A stretch of 14,312 nt of DNA from CALSPH01 sp041690035 (GTDB lineage: Bacteria > Bacteroidota > Bacteroidia > NS11-12g > UBA955): positions 1 through 14,312 of the forward strand of contig JBDNFC010000110.1 of assembly GCA_041690035.1 (NCBI GenBank), written 5' to 3'. How positions within the stretch are numbered: position 1 is the first letter of the stretch; each line of letters opens with the position of its first letter. The notes beneath the pieces were generated by a model. The model saw only the letters and a list, made by a program, of their open reading frames with translations, was not told where the DNA came from and searched no databases. The position numbers and the translations under genes are program-made. Positions 6,820 through 14,247 of the stretch are shown in pieces.

Positions 6820-7803
6820 TTATTGAATTAACTTGACTATATCTTTTGCAAAATAGGTGGCCAACAAATCTGCACCGGCTCTAAAAATAGAATGTGTAGT
6901 TTCTAAAATGGCTTGATCTTCGTTCAGCCATCCTTTTTGTGCAGCTGCTTTTATCATACTATACTCCCCGCTTACGTGAAAAGCCGAAATAGGGCAATCA
7001 AAATTTTGTCTTGCCTTACTTATGATGTCTAAATAGCTCAATGCGGGTTTTACCATTATAATGTCTGCTCCTTCTGCTATGTCTAATCGTATTTCGTTGA
7101 GTGCTTCTCGGCTATTTCTGTAATCCATTTGATAAGTTTTTTTATCACCGAAACCGGGTGTACTATCCAAAGCATCTCTAAACGGACCATAAAAACAAGA
7201 AGCATATTTTGCTGAATAACTCATAATGCCAGTATTGTGAAATTGATGCAATTCTAAGGCTTCACGAATGGTTTTTACTCTGCCGTCCATCATATCGCTT
7301 GGTGCAATCATATCTGCCCCTGCTTTGGCATGGCTCACAGCCATTTTAGCTAAAACAGCCACTGTTTTATCGTTCACTATTTGCTCATTTTCTACTATAC
7401 CATCGTGGCCGTATATAGAATAAGGGTCGAGAGCCACATCGGTCATCACATACATTTGAGGTATTGCATTTTTTATGGCTCTTATACTTCGCTGCATCAA
7501 TCCGCTATCATTCAATGCTTCTGTACCTAAGTTGTCTTTTAGCTCGTCTTTGCATTTTATAAAAAGCAAAACAGATTTAATACCCAAACTCCAAAGTAGT
7601 TCAACCTCTTTTATCATTTTATCTATGCTTCTGCGGTGGTAGTTAGGCAATGAAGGAATTTCCTCTTCAATCCCTTCGCCTTCTACTATAAAAAGTGGTG
7701 CTATTAATTTGGATGGAACAATTAAGGTTTCCGCAACCATATTTCTTATGGCCTCTGTGCTTCTCAAAATCCTTGGTCGGTTGTATATTAATGATTTATC
7801 CAT
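6820..7803 (-). CDS. hemB: Delta-aminolevulinic acid dehydratase (porphobilinogen synthase)
   Basis: The enzyme condenses two 5-aminolevulinate molecules to porphobilinogen in the cytoplasm. The 327-residue protein has the Schiff-base lysines Lys199 (YSAKYASCFYGPF) and Lys252 (IMVKPALSYLD). The metal-site segment reads TDVALDPYSIYGHDGIV (121-137), with Asp122, Asp126 and Asp134, in place of the three cysteines of zinc enzymes. It therefore belongs to the aspartate-type class, generally associated with magnesium in plants and Pseudomonas. The start overlaps hemF by 16 nt, a sign of translational coupling. Confidence 0.97.
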   Translation of the reverse strand: MDKSLIYNRPRILRSTEAIRNMVAETLIVPSKLIAPLFIVEGEGIEEEIPSLPNYHRRSIDKMIKEVELLWSLGIKSVLLFIKCKDELKDNLGTEALNDSGLMQRSIRAIKNAIPQMYVMTDVALDPYSIYGHDGIVENEQIVNDKTVAVLAKMAVSHAKAGADMIAPSDMMDGRVKTIREALELHQFHNTGIMSYSAKYASCFYGPFRDALDSTPGFGDKKTYQMDYRNSREALNEIRLDIAEGADIIMVKPALSYLDIISKARQNFDCPISAFHVSGEYSMIKAAAQKGWLNEDQAILETTHSIFRAGADLLATYFAKDIVKLIQ

Positions 7804-8705
7804 TCTCTTCTATTTTTCAATGCTTTTAGCAATGTTTCTTCTGAACTGTTTTTTGTAGGAACTGCATTATAATGCCATTGCACTGTTGGTGGCAAACTCA
7901 TTAAAATACTCTCAATTCTGCCATTGGTTTTTAAGCCAAATAAGGTGCCTTTATCGTGCAATAAATTAAATTCCACATATCTGCCTCTGCGTAATTCTTG
8001 CCAGTTTTTATGCTCGATGTTGTAGGGCAAATCTTTCCTTTTATTTAGGATGGGCAGGTACGATTTTAAAAATGTGGTAACCATATGGGATGTAAAATCA
8101 AAACAAAGACTTGGGTCATTTTCAGACATGGTATTTATTCTATCAAAAAATATTCCGCCTATGCCTCTTGCTTCTTGCCTGTGGTGATTGTAAAAATAGT
8201 CGTCACATTGTTTTTTAAAAGTAGGGTAGAAAGTAGCATCAAATTTATCGCAACCGTTTTTAAGTGATTGATGAAAGAACACAGCATCTTCTTCAAACAA
8301 ATAATACGGTGTAAGGTCGCTGCCACCGCCAAACCAAAATTGTGTAATCTCTTGAGCATCGTTATACACCTCAAAATAGCGATAGTTAGCATGTACTGTT
8401 GGAGCAAATGGATTTTTGGGATGCAGTACAAGGGAAATACCAGTGGCAAAAAAACTTTTTTCCTTTATACCTAAATACTCCATCATACTTTGGGGCAAAG
8501 TGCCAAATACTTGCGAGGTATTTACCCCAGCTTTTTCAAACACATTTCCGCCTTCCATTACTCTGGTAATGCCACCACCACCCTCAGCTCTTTCCCAATT
8601 TTCTGTGACAAAATGTTTTGCACCATCAACAGTTTCTAAAGCATCACAAATTTCTTTTTGCAGAGTAAGGATTTGTTTTACAAATTCGTTTTTAAAACCC
8701 TGCAT
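7788..8705 (-). CDS. hemF: Oxygen-dependent coproporphyrinogen III oxidase
   Basis: HemF uses O2 to decarboxylate two propionates of coproporphyrinogen III, giving protoporphyrinogen IX. The 305-residue protein carries all the family blocks: FATGISLVLHP, HANYRYFE, FGGGSDLTPYY, EARGIGGIFFD and, near the C-terminus, RRGRYVEFNLLHDKGTLFGL followed by ESILMSLPP. It is cytoplasmic and cofactor-light, unlike the radical-SAM enzyme HemN, which is not in this window. Its presence means that the operon as encoded needs oxygen, which fits the FNR-type site upstream of hemA. It overlaps hemE by 1 nt and hemB by 16 nt. Confidence 0.97.
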   Translation of the reverse strand: MQGFKNEFVKQILTLQKEICDALETVDGAKHFVTENWERAEGGGGITRVMEGGNVFEKAGVNTSQVFGTLPQSMMEYLGIKEKSFFATGISLVLHPKNPFAPTVHANYRYFEVYNDAQEITQFWFGGGSDLTPYYLFEEDAVFFHQSLKNGCDKFDATFYPTFKKQCDDYFYNHHRQEARGIGGIFFDRINTMSENDPSLCFDFTSHMVTTFLKSYLPILNKRKDLPYNIEHKNWQELRRGRYVEFNLLHDKGTLFGLKTNGRIESILMSLPPTVQWHYNAVPTKNSSEETLLKALKNRREWINH

Positions 8706-9736
8706 TAATTACTGTAATTTTTGACTGTATCCACAAATGCTTTTGCATGAGCCACTGGAATATTGGGTAAAATGCCATGACCCAAATTTGCAATGTAGTT
8801 CTGCGTTCCAAAAGAAGCCAGCATTGCTTTAGTCTCAGCAACTATTTTATCTATCGGTTGCATTAAATGATTGGGGTCAAAATTGCCTTGTAGTGTAATT
8901 TTGTTTTGTGTTAGCTCCCTAGCCTTTTCAGCAGATATACACCAATCTATGCCCAATGCCGATGCTGAAGAATTTGCTAAATCTTCTAATGCATGCCAAC
9001 TTCCTTTTGGATATAAAATAACTGGCGCTAAAGGTGCAATGGCATCACTAATTTGCAACAGATAGGGTTTTGCAAACAAATTAAAATCTGCGGGGGACAA
9101 CAAACCACTCCAGCTATCAAATATTTGTATGGTTGCTGCTCCCGCTTGCACCTGCCTTTTTAAGTAAGCGATGGAAACGGTAGTAATTTTTTGCAATAAC
9201 TGATGCGCCATAATGGGTTCTGTCAAGCAAAATTGCTTTGCTTTATCAAAAGTTTTACTGCCTTTACCCTCTATCATATAGCACAAAAGGGTAAATGGCG
9301 CCCCAGCAAATCCGATAAGTGGTACTTTGTTATCTAAGGTTTGTACGGTAAGCGAAATAGCATCGTAAACATGCTGTAGATGTTCATGAGCATCATTTAC
9401 TATTAAATTATCAATATCTCTTTGATTGGCAATTGTTTTAGGCAATAAAGGCCCTTTGCCTTCTGCCATTTCTACTGCCAAGCCCATGGCTTTAGGCACC
9501 ACCAAAATATCGGAAAAAATGATGGCAGCATCTGGCCCAATAATATCAATAGGCTGCATGGTAATTGCGCATGCCAACTCTGGTGTTTCTACTCTTGTAA
9601 AAAAATCGTACTTGGCTTTTAGCGCTAAGTATTGTGGTAAATATCTTCCAGCTTGTCGCATCATCCATACCGGTGGACGCTTCAATTCTTCTCCTCTAAG
9701 GGCTTTTAGTAGTAAATGATCTGTATTTGTATTCAT
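8705..9736 (-). CDS. hemE: Uroporphyrinogen decarboxylase
   Basis: The enzyme removes four carboxyl groups from uroporphyrinogen III to form coproporphyrinogen III, without a cofactor. The 343-residue protein has the signature PPVWMMRQAGRYLPQY (21-36), including Arg27 and Arg31 that hold substrate carboxylates. The catalytic Asp76 is in IIFSDILVV (72-80). GFAGAPFTLL and the C-terminal GHGI are further family blocks. The ATG overlaps the hemD stop by 4 nt (ATGA) and the stop overlaps the hemF start by 1 nt, so its translation is probably coupled on both sides. Confidence 0.97.
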   Translation of the reverse strand: MNTNTDHLLLKALRGEELKRPPVWMMRQAGRYLPQYLALKAKYDFFTRVETPELACAITMQPIDIIGPDAAIIFSDILVVPKAMGLAVEMAEGKGPLLPKTIANQRDIDNLIVNDAHEHLQHVYDAISLTVQTLDNKVPLIGFAGAPFTLLCYMIEGKGSKTFDKAKQFCLTEPIMAHQLLQKITTVSIAYLKRQVQAGAATIQIFDSWSGLLSPADFNLFAKPYLLQISDAIAPLAPVILYPKGSWHALEDLANSSASALGIDWCISAEKARELTQNKITLQGNFDPNHLMQPIDKIVAETKAMLASFGTQNYIANLGHGILPNIPVAHAKAFVDTVKNYSN

Positions 9737-10428
9737 TGTTGTATTTTAAAATGTTGGTAAACCTTTTTCAGCAAGGCTTCTTGCGTGGGTTCAGGTGATA
9801 TAATGATGTTGTTAAATCCTTTCGTTTTAATATGGTTTGCTGTGGTATGGCCAATGCAAAAAATAGGGGTGGATGGTGCTATAATATTATGAGTTAAAAA
9901 AACATCAACTTGCGAAGGGCTAAAAAAGAGAACAGCATCTTTTGCATCAAACTTTTTAGCCATACTTTTCTTAGAGTAAATAAAGCATGTTTCGCATTTG
10001 ATATTGCTTTTGGCCAATGTTTCATAGAGTTCCATTCTATGCGCTATGGCGGTAAAATGCACCAACAACTTGTGTTGATGCTCAATTATTTTTTCGGCTA
10101 ATGTTTTAGAATCATTAGCGGTGTCTATGATATTTAAAGAAGTAATTGCTAAACTTTGAAAAGTAGTACCACTAATGGCAAAACAATTATTAGCAAAAGT
10201 ATTGATAACGTCTTTATTGTGTTCTATGAAATACTTAACTGCTTTGCTACTTGTAAAAACATAAGTATAATCCCTGTTATTTAAATAAGGAATAATGGTT
10301 TCGTCAATGGCAGAAATCGCCTCAATTAGATCTGCATCCTCTATGTAAATGGAATGGGATAGGGCCTTTTGTTTGATAGTTTTATTCAGTTTTTTAGTAC
10401 AGGCAATGTGAATTCTTTTTATACTCAT
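9733..10428 (-). CDS. hemD: Uroporphyrinogen-III synthase
   Basis: The enzyme closes the linear tetrapyrrole made by HemC while inverting ring D, giving uroporphyrinogen III. HemD sequences are poorly conserved and this one is recognised partly from its place between hemC and hemE. Internal support is the 231-residue length and two lobes with typical segments: YVFTSSKAVKYF (60-71), AVLFFSPSQVDVF near 165-177, and IGHTTANHI near 193-201. It begins directly after the hemC stop with no gap and overlaps hemE by 4 nt. Confidence 0.88.
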   Translation of the reverse strand: MSIKRIHIACTKKLNKTIKQKALSHSIYIEDADLIEAISAIDETIIPYLNNRDYTYVFTSSKAVKYFIEHNKDVINTFANNCFAISGTTFQSLAITSLNIIDTANDSKTLAEKIIEHQHKLLVHFTAIAHRMELYETLAKSNIKCETCFIYSKKSMAKKFDAKDAVLFFSPSQVDVFLTHNIIAPSTPIFCIGHTTANHIKTKGFNNIIISPEPTQEALLKKVYQHFKIQQ

Positions 10429-11337
10429 TTACGCTTTTCTAAATGTTTCAATAATTTTCGATGCACCTTGGTCTAGTAAATGTTCAGCCAGTATTTTTCC
10501 TGCAATGGCATATTCCTCTGTATTAAATATTTTTGTAGCACTTAACTTCTCTTTACCGTCTACGGTTAAAACACAGCCTTCAATATGCAGGCAATTATCT
10601 TGAATTTTTGCATAACAGCCAATTGGAACGCTACAACCGCCATGTAATATTCTCAAGAATTGTCTTTCGGCAGTTACACAGCTCAATGCATCGGTATCAG
10701 TTAATTGTTTTCCCATTTCTAAAAGAATTTTATCTTCATCTCTGCACATCAGAACGATAGCTCCTTGTGCAGGGGCAGGTATCATCCAATCTAATACAAT
10801 TGTATTTGTGTGCCTGATATTAAGTCTTTCTAGTCCAGCTTGAGCAAAGATTGCTCCGCTCCAATGGTCGTTTTCTCCTAATTTTCTAATTCTTGAATGC
10901 ACATTGCCTCTGATGTTCTCTACTTTGTGGTTTGGATATTTGTGCAGCCATTGTGATTTGCGTCTTAAGCTACTAGTAGCTATTGTTTTTTCATGGTCAC
11001 CAAAAGTTATTTCATGGCTTGAAAGCAATACATCAAAAGGGTTTGCTCTGATTGGTACAGCGCATATAGTTAAGCCTTTGGGCAATTGAGTGGGCACATC
11101 TTTTAAGGAATGAACTGCGATGTCAATCTTATGGTTGAGTAATGCCTCGTCTAAGGTTTTTGTAAATATTCCCTGCACACCCATTTCGTAAAGGGGCTGC
11201 ACTAAATTAATATCGCCATCACTTTTGTAACAGATTATCTCGGTTGTTGCTCCAAAATTATTGAGTAAATCTTGAACATATCTAGCCTGAACCAATGCTA
11301 ACTTGCTATCTCTACTGCCTAATTTAAAGTGTTGCAT
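10429..11337 (-). CDS. hemC: Porphobilinogen deaminase (hydroxymethylbilane synthase)
   Basis: The enzyme polymerises four porphobilinogen units to hydroxymethylbilane on a covalent dipyrromethane cofactor. The 302-residue protein starts with LGSRDSKLALVQA (6-18). It has the catalytic Asp80 in HSLKDVPT and the arginine-rich TSSLRRKSQW (121-130) and NIRGNVHSR (141-149). The cofactor-bearing Cys235 is in LHGGCSVPIG. The start overlaps the end of hemA by 19 nt in another frame, so ribosomes finishing hemA could start it. Confidence 0.97.
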   Translation of the reverse strand: MQHFKLGSRDSKLALVQARYVQDLLNNFGATTEIICYKSDGDINLVQPLYEMGVQGIFTKTLDEALLNHKIDIAVHSLKDVPTQLPKGLTICAVPIRANPFDVLLSSHEITFGDHEKTIATSSLRRKSQWLHKYPNHKVENIRGNVHSRIRKLGENDHWSGAIFAQAGLERLNIRHTNTIVLDWMIPAPAQGAIVLMCRDEDKILLEMGKQLTDTDALSCVTAERQFLRILHGGCSVPIGCYAKIQDNCLHIEGCVLTVDGKEKLSATKIFNTEEYAIAGKILAEHLLDQGASKIIETFRKA

Positions 11338-12575
11338 ACATTACAGTTTAGTTTATTTTTTATGCAATCATTTGCAGAACTACAAGCAGTATTGTTTTGT
11401 ATTGCATCCGATTTGAAGAGATCTATAATGTTGCTTGTATCGGTTTCAGTTTCTTTTCGTATAAATTCTACTAAAGCTGCTGTGGATTTATGTATCAGTT
11501 TTTGTTTGGCACCATCCGTTAATTCTTTTATAAATGGGCATTTATAACTTGCTTTCTCAAAAGTTTTCTGCCACTCTTTAATCGCATTTTTATTTCCATA
11601 CACTTTACTCCAACCAATGAATTCAGCAACATGCTTTTCCATTATTATTTTTGCAATTGGAACAGCTTCATTTCTTTTAATAAAAGTTTCGTATAACTCC
11701 TTCGAAATGACATCTACGTTTTTAATGGTCATTTGGGGTAAATGATACAATCTTGGATCAACCGATGAGGGAACTGATAAATCAATTAAATGAACATTGG
11801 TTTTGGCCCAATTGAAATTGTTTTTAAATAAAGGCTTGTCTTTTATTGAAACACATGAAACAATCACTTCAAAGTCAAATACTTTTTCGGATAGTTGTTC
11901 AAAAAGAAAATAATCAGCATTAATTTCATTTGCCAATTGTTTCGCTTTCTCATTTGTTCTGTTGCATAAACTCAGGTTTGCCTCTGGAATATATTCTTTT
12001 ATGTTTTTGGCAACTGCTTTTCCCGTAGCACCTGAACCTACTACTAAAATCTTGGATTTTTTGTCCAATTTAAGTTTCGAAATATGTTTAGTAGCTGCAA
12101 ACGATACCGATTTTGTGCCATTAGAAAGTGCTGTATGGGTTTTAATTTCTCTGGAAGCTTGCAAACCAAAGTTTACCATCTTTTCTATAAATCCATTAAT
12201 AGGCGCTTGTTGTTTTGCCTCGTAGAATGCGCGCTTAAATTGACCTGAAATTTCGTTGTCGCCAATGATTTGAGAGTTCAAACCACAAACCACACCAAAT
12301 ATATGCTCAACTGCTTTGTGGCCTTGATAGGCAAAAAAATGTTGTTTGTCATTTTCGGTAATTTCAGCTGAATCGAAAATTATTTTTTCTATATCTGCAA
12401 CATTTCCAATACCATATATCTCGCTGCGATTGCAAGTATTCATTATAAAATAATCATTAAAAGAAATAGATTTTGATACATTTTGTAGTTTCCCATAATC
12501 AAAAGTGTATTTGCTTCTTAATATGGTATTGAGGTTTTTGAAATTGCTGCCAAACGCAAAAATTTGTTTTATCAT
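11319..12575 (-). CDS. hemA: Glutamyl-tRNA reductase
   Basis: HemA reduces glutamyl-tRNA to glutamate-1-semialdehyde with NADPH, the committed and usually regulated step. The 418-residue protein has the catalytic Cys48 in NTCNRSEIYG (46-55), the block GLNSQIIGDNEISGQFKRA (98-116), the dinucleotide-binding VVGSGATGKAVA (178-189), and a C-terminal dimerisation helix region. The N-terminal segment GSNFKNLNTILRSKYTF (9-25) is divergent from the usual NHKTAPVxxRE pattern. The tail has four cysteines (398, 404, 411 and 414) in a C-x5-C-x6-C-x2-C spacing after the usual end of the fold. It is the first gene of the operon, directly downstream of the FNR-type site. Confidence 0.95.
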   Translation of the reverse strand: MIKQIFAFGSNFKNLNTILRSKYTFDYGKLQNVSKSISFNDYFIMNTCNRSEIYGIGNVADIEKIIFDSAEITENDKQHFFAYQGHKAVEHIFGVVCGLNSQIIGDNEISGQFKRAFYEAKQQAPINGFIEKMVNFGLQASREIKTHTALSNGTKSVSFAATKHISKLKLDKKSKILVVGSGATGKAVAKNIKEYIPEANLSLCNRTNEKAKQLANEINADYFLFEQLSEKVFDFEVIVSCVSIKDKPLFKNNFNWAKTNVHLIDLSVPSSVDPRLYHLPQMTIKNVDVISKELYETFIKRNEAVPIAKIIMEKHVAEFIGWSKVYGNKNAIKEWQKTFEKASYKCPFIKELTDGAKQKLIHKSTAALVEFIRKETETDTSNIIDLFKSDAIQNNTACSSANDCIKNKLNCNVCNTLN

Positions 12576-12601
12576 TTACTTATTTAAAATTGATTAAAAT
12601 G

Positions 12602-12615
12602 TTGATCTAAATCAA
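12602..12615. promoter_or_regulatory. FNR/ANR-type operator upstream of hemA
   Basis: TTGATCTAAATCAA is an exact match to TTGAT-N4-ATCAA, the consensus of the FNR/ANR branch of the CRP/FNR family. It lies 26 nt upstream of the hemA ATG. It would overlap the transcription start given by the nearest -7 box (12621-12628) and would be downstream of the alternative start. That position favours repression of the operon when the regulator is active, but the promoter is not proven. Confidence 0.6.
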
Positions 12616-12620
12616 GAGTG

Positions 12621-12714
12621 CAAAACTAATTAAAAATTACTCAGTGCGACTCTATTTGGGTGTAATTTTAGTAGTTATGCGCTCAAAATTACATTCGTTT
12701 GACAAATTAAAAAA
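12621..12714 (-). promoter_or_regulatory. Candidate hem operon promoter boxes
   Basis: Two minus-strand matches to the Bacteroidota -7 box TAnnTTTG lie in the hemA leader. TAGTTTTG (12628-12621) has no good -33 box. TAATTTTG (12691-12684) has TTTT (12714-12711) 19 nt upstream in place of TTTG. Either could drive the operon. In such AT-rich DNA these matches are only suggestive. Confidence 0.35.
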
Positions 12715-12772
12715 AGTTTTTAAAATGGAGAATAGCGCGTTGTTAATTTCTTTGCCTGTTGCTTTTCGCGGA

Positions 12773-12789
12773 ACAATTTTTAAAATTGT
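12773..12789. repeat. Perfect 8-bp inverted repeat in the hemA upstream region
   Basis: ACAATTTT-T-AAAATTGT is a near-continuous palindrome about 200 nt upstream of hemA. It lacks a following T-run on either strand. It may be a protein-binding site or a chance AT-rich palindrome. The rest of 12716-12879 shows nothing I can name. Confidence 0.4.
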
Positions 12790-12879
12790 CAATGCAAATG
12801 TGGTATAAATAAAACGCTATCTTTTTAATTTGCAGACGTTGGATTTTTGTCGTCCGTTTTTAGCACTTCAGTTAATTGT

Positions 12880-12996
12880 TGCACGGTCGCCATAGCATTT
12901 CTGCTAGCGCCAGTCCGTCTAAATACTCCCATTTCTTTGCAAACATAATCTTTTTTGACTGATTTTAAGCACATTTAAGGAATGTTATGCTGCGCT
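12880..12996. repeat. Dispersed intergenic repeat, copy 3
   Basis: The core from CAGTCCG (12911-12917) to GTTATGCTGCGCT (12984-12996) matches copies 1 and 2. To its left, GTCGCCATAGCATTTCTGCT and the following AGCGC (12887-12910) are shared with copy 4 but not with copies 1 and 2. TAGCA and TGCTA in that extension form a small hairpin. Copies 3 and 4 differ at only about three positions over 65 nt, so they are recent duplicates or under constraint. Together they flank the gene at 13107-14051. Confidence 0.8.
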
Positions 12997-13052
12997 GTTT
13001 CTCGTTTTCATCTTTGCAAATACCATAAATCTTTGCGGAGCACAGGTTTCTA

Positions 13053-13111
13053 GATAGCAATCTGTATTGATTAAAATGAAGCAGAACTTCGTTTAATCTT
13101 TAGTTGCTATC
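13053..13111 (-). terminator. Hairpin terminator of the transglutaminase-like gene
   Basis: GATAGCAA (13053-13060) pairs perfectly with TTGCTATC (13104-13111), and inside this GATTAAA...TGAAG (13068-13080 region) pairs with CTTCG...TTTAATC (13087-13098) around a loop of about 5 nt. The outer stem includes the gene's stop codon (13107-13109). It lies at the 3' end of the minus-strand gene and well upstream of hemA, as expected for a terminator. The U-tract is weak. Confidence 0.5.
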
Positions 13112-14051
13112 GTTTGTTTATTTTTTTATCTAGATACATTACCAATTCGTTTTCAATTCTTGACATAGTTTTATTTGATACTAAATGATTTCTAATGTTT
13201 CTTAATTCTACGTTAGATTTGGCTTTGCCATTGTACCACTTAGCAAGACTAGCATTTCCTATGTGCACTCTCCATTTCGAAATTTCTTCTGAAACTATTG
13301 TTGTCCAATAAATTGAGTTAAATGTATTGTCAATGGTTACTTTAAAATTTTGGATTTGTGTAGTATTTATTTTCATAGGTATAATAAACTCAGACCAGCT
13401 ATGATTATTTTCTGCCACAACTTTTCCATCATAATCCAAAAGTTTTGCCAATGCAACGAAAGCCATCTCACGCTCACTGCACCAACCAAAAGTTGAAAAG
13501 GTATCACATGAAATTGAATAATATTTTGGCTCTGAATGAACAAGGTCGCTCAAAAACAAATATGGTGTCCTGTCAATATCGGCATGAGAATTATATTTTG
13601 AAAATTCATTGGCTGGTTTTGTATCTTTTAATAGTCTGTTGCTACTAACAAAGTATATTTCATGTCTAGGGTTTGGTTGTATCCAATGCCATTGATAAGG
13701 AATATTTAATATTTCTCCTTTAGAACAATTAGATGCCGACTGGCTCGTAAATAACTCGTGCAATATTTTAATCGTATAAAACTTTTCGATATTAGAGGAA
13801 TCATTCGCATTAATCTTATTTGCAAAACAAAATTCCAGAAATTCTAGACTATCCAGTAAGTAAAAATCTTTTAAATGATTTCTAATAAGAGTTTTAAAAA
13901 ATAAGGGGATCGTAAGCGTATCATAATGAAATACCTCAACATTGTAGATTGCTTTTGCTTCTTTTTCAGCAATAACTTTCGATTGGGACTCAGATTGTCC
14001 ACAAAAACACAGAATTATTGGTAATAATAAGATGGTGATGATGTTCTTCAT
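13107..14051 (-). CDS. Exported transglutaminase-like protein, probable lipoprotein
   Basis: I cannot name a specific function. The 314-residue protein begins with a signal sequence (hydrophobic residues about 4-16) ending LCFC-GQ. Cys17 could be lipidated, though Phe at -1 is unusual for a lipobox. The middle part resembles the transglutaminase-like cysteine-peptidase fold: Cys191 in FGWCSEREMAFVALAKLL (188-205), then a turn with YDGKVV, His217 in NHSWSEF (216-222), and Asp241 in FKVTIDNTF (237-245). Cys, His and Asp occur in the right order and spacing, and the His is followed by Trp as in that superfamily. Activity is inferred. It stands alone between repeat copies 3 and 4, about 530 nt from hemA, with its own likely terminator. 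The two alternatives are a different papain-like hydrolase or an inactive relative. Confidence 0.75.
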   Translation of the reverse strand: MKNIITILLLPIILCFCGQSESQSKVIAEKEAKAIYNVEVFHYDTLTIPLFFKTLIRNHLKDFYLLDSLEFLEFCFANKINANDSSNIEKFYTIKILHELFTSQSASNCSKGEILNIPYQWHWIQPNPRHEIYFVSSNRLLKDTKPANEFSKYNSHADIDRTPYLFLSDLVHSEPKYYSISCDTFSTFGWCSEREMAFVALAKLLDYDGKVVAENNHSWSEFIIPMKINTTQIQNFKVTIDNTFNSIYWTTIVSEEISKWRVHIGNASLAKWYNGKAKSNVELRNIRNHLVSNKTMSRIENELVMYLDKKINKR

Positions 14052-14060
14052 TTAAATGAA
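14047..14060. promoter_or_regulatory. Palindrome spanning the start codon
   Basis: TTCATTTAAATGAA is a perfect 14-bp palindrome that includes the ATG of the 13107-14051 gene (14049-14051). It may be a repressor site, a hairpin limiting translation, or chance in AT-rich DNA. No -7 box of the TAnnTTTG type is visible in the 190 nt upstream. Confidence 0.3.
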
Positions 14061-14104
14061 TGTTGACGTTTTGTAGTTAAAATATTTGGTGTCTCTATGG
14101 ATGT

Positions 14105-14124
14105 CGGGACGAAGCACAATCCCG
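14105..14124. repeat. Small hairpin CGGGA/TCCCG
   Basis: CGGGA (14105-14109) and TCCCG (14120-14124) enclose CGAAGCACAA. The same CGGGA and CGAAGCACAA elements occur, separated by TTGATA, at 501-521. This links the two sites as members of one small repeat family. Confidence 0.4.
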
Positions 14125-14247
14125 CAGGTCTCAGGAATTCATCAAAAAAACAAACTCCGATAACTAAAACAAGTAGAAAAATTATTGCTCCGTTGTCATT
14201 TCCCATAGTTTGTCAAATGTCTGAATAATACTCTAATGTTTAAAGTT

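Noticed and set aside
7788..9736. Plus-strand and alternate-frame open frames across the heme genes, such as 8416-8724 and 9426-9719
   Set aside because: They lie opposite strongly recognisable hemE and hemF and have no family features; they are shadows of those genes.
12825..12932. Minus-strand 35-residue open frame starting inside repeat copy 3 (MGVFRRT...)
   Set aside because: The first residues come from the repeat itself and recur, with different continuations, in all four copies (MGVFRRT or MGVFRWT). No ribosome-binding signal and no shared downstream protein, so it is most likely a by-product of the repeat.
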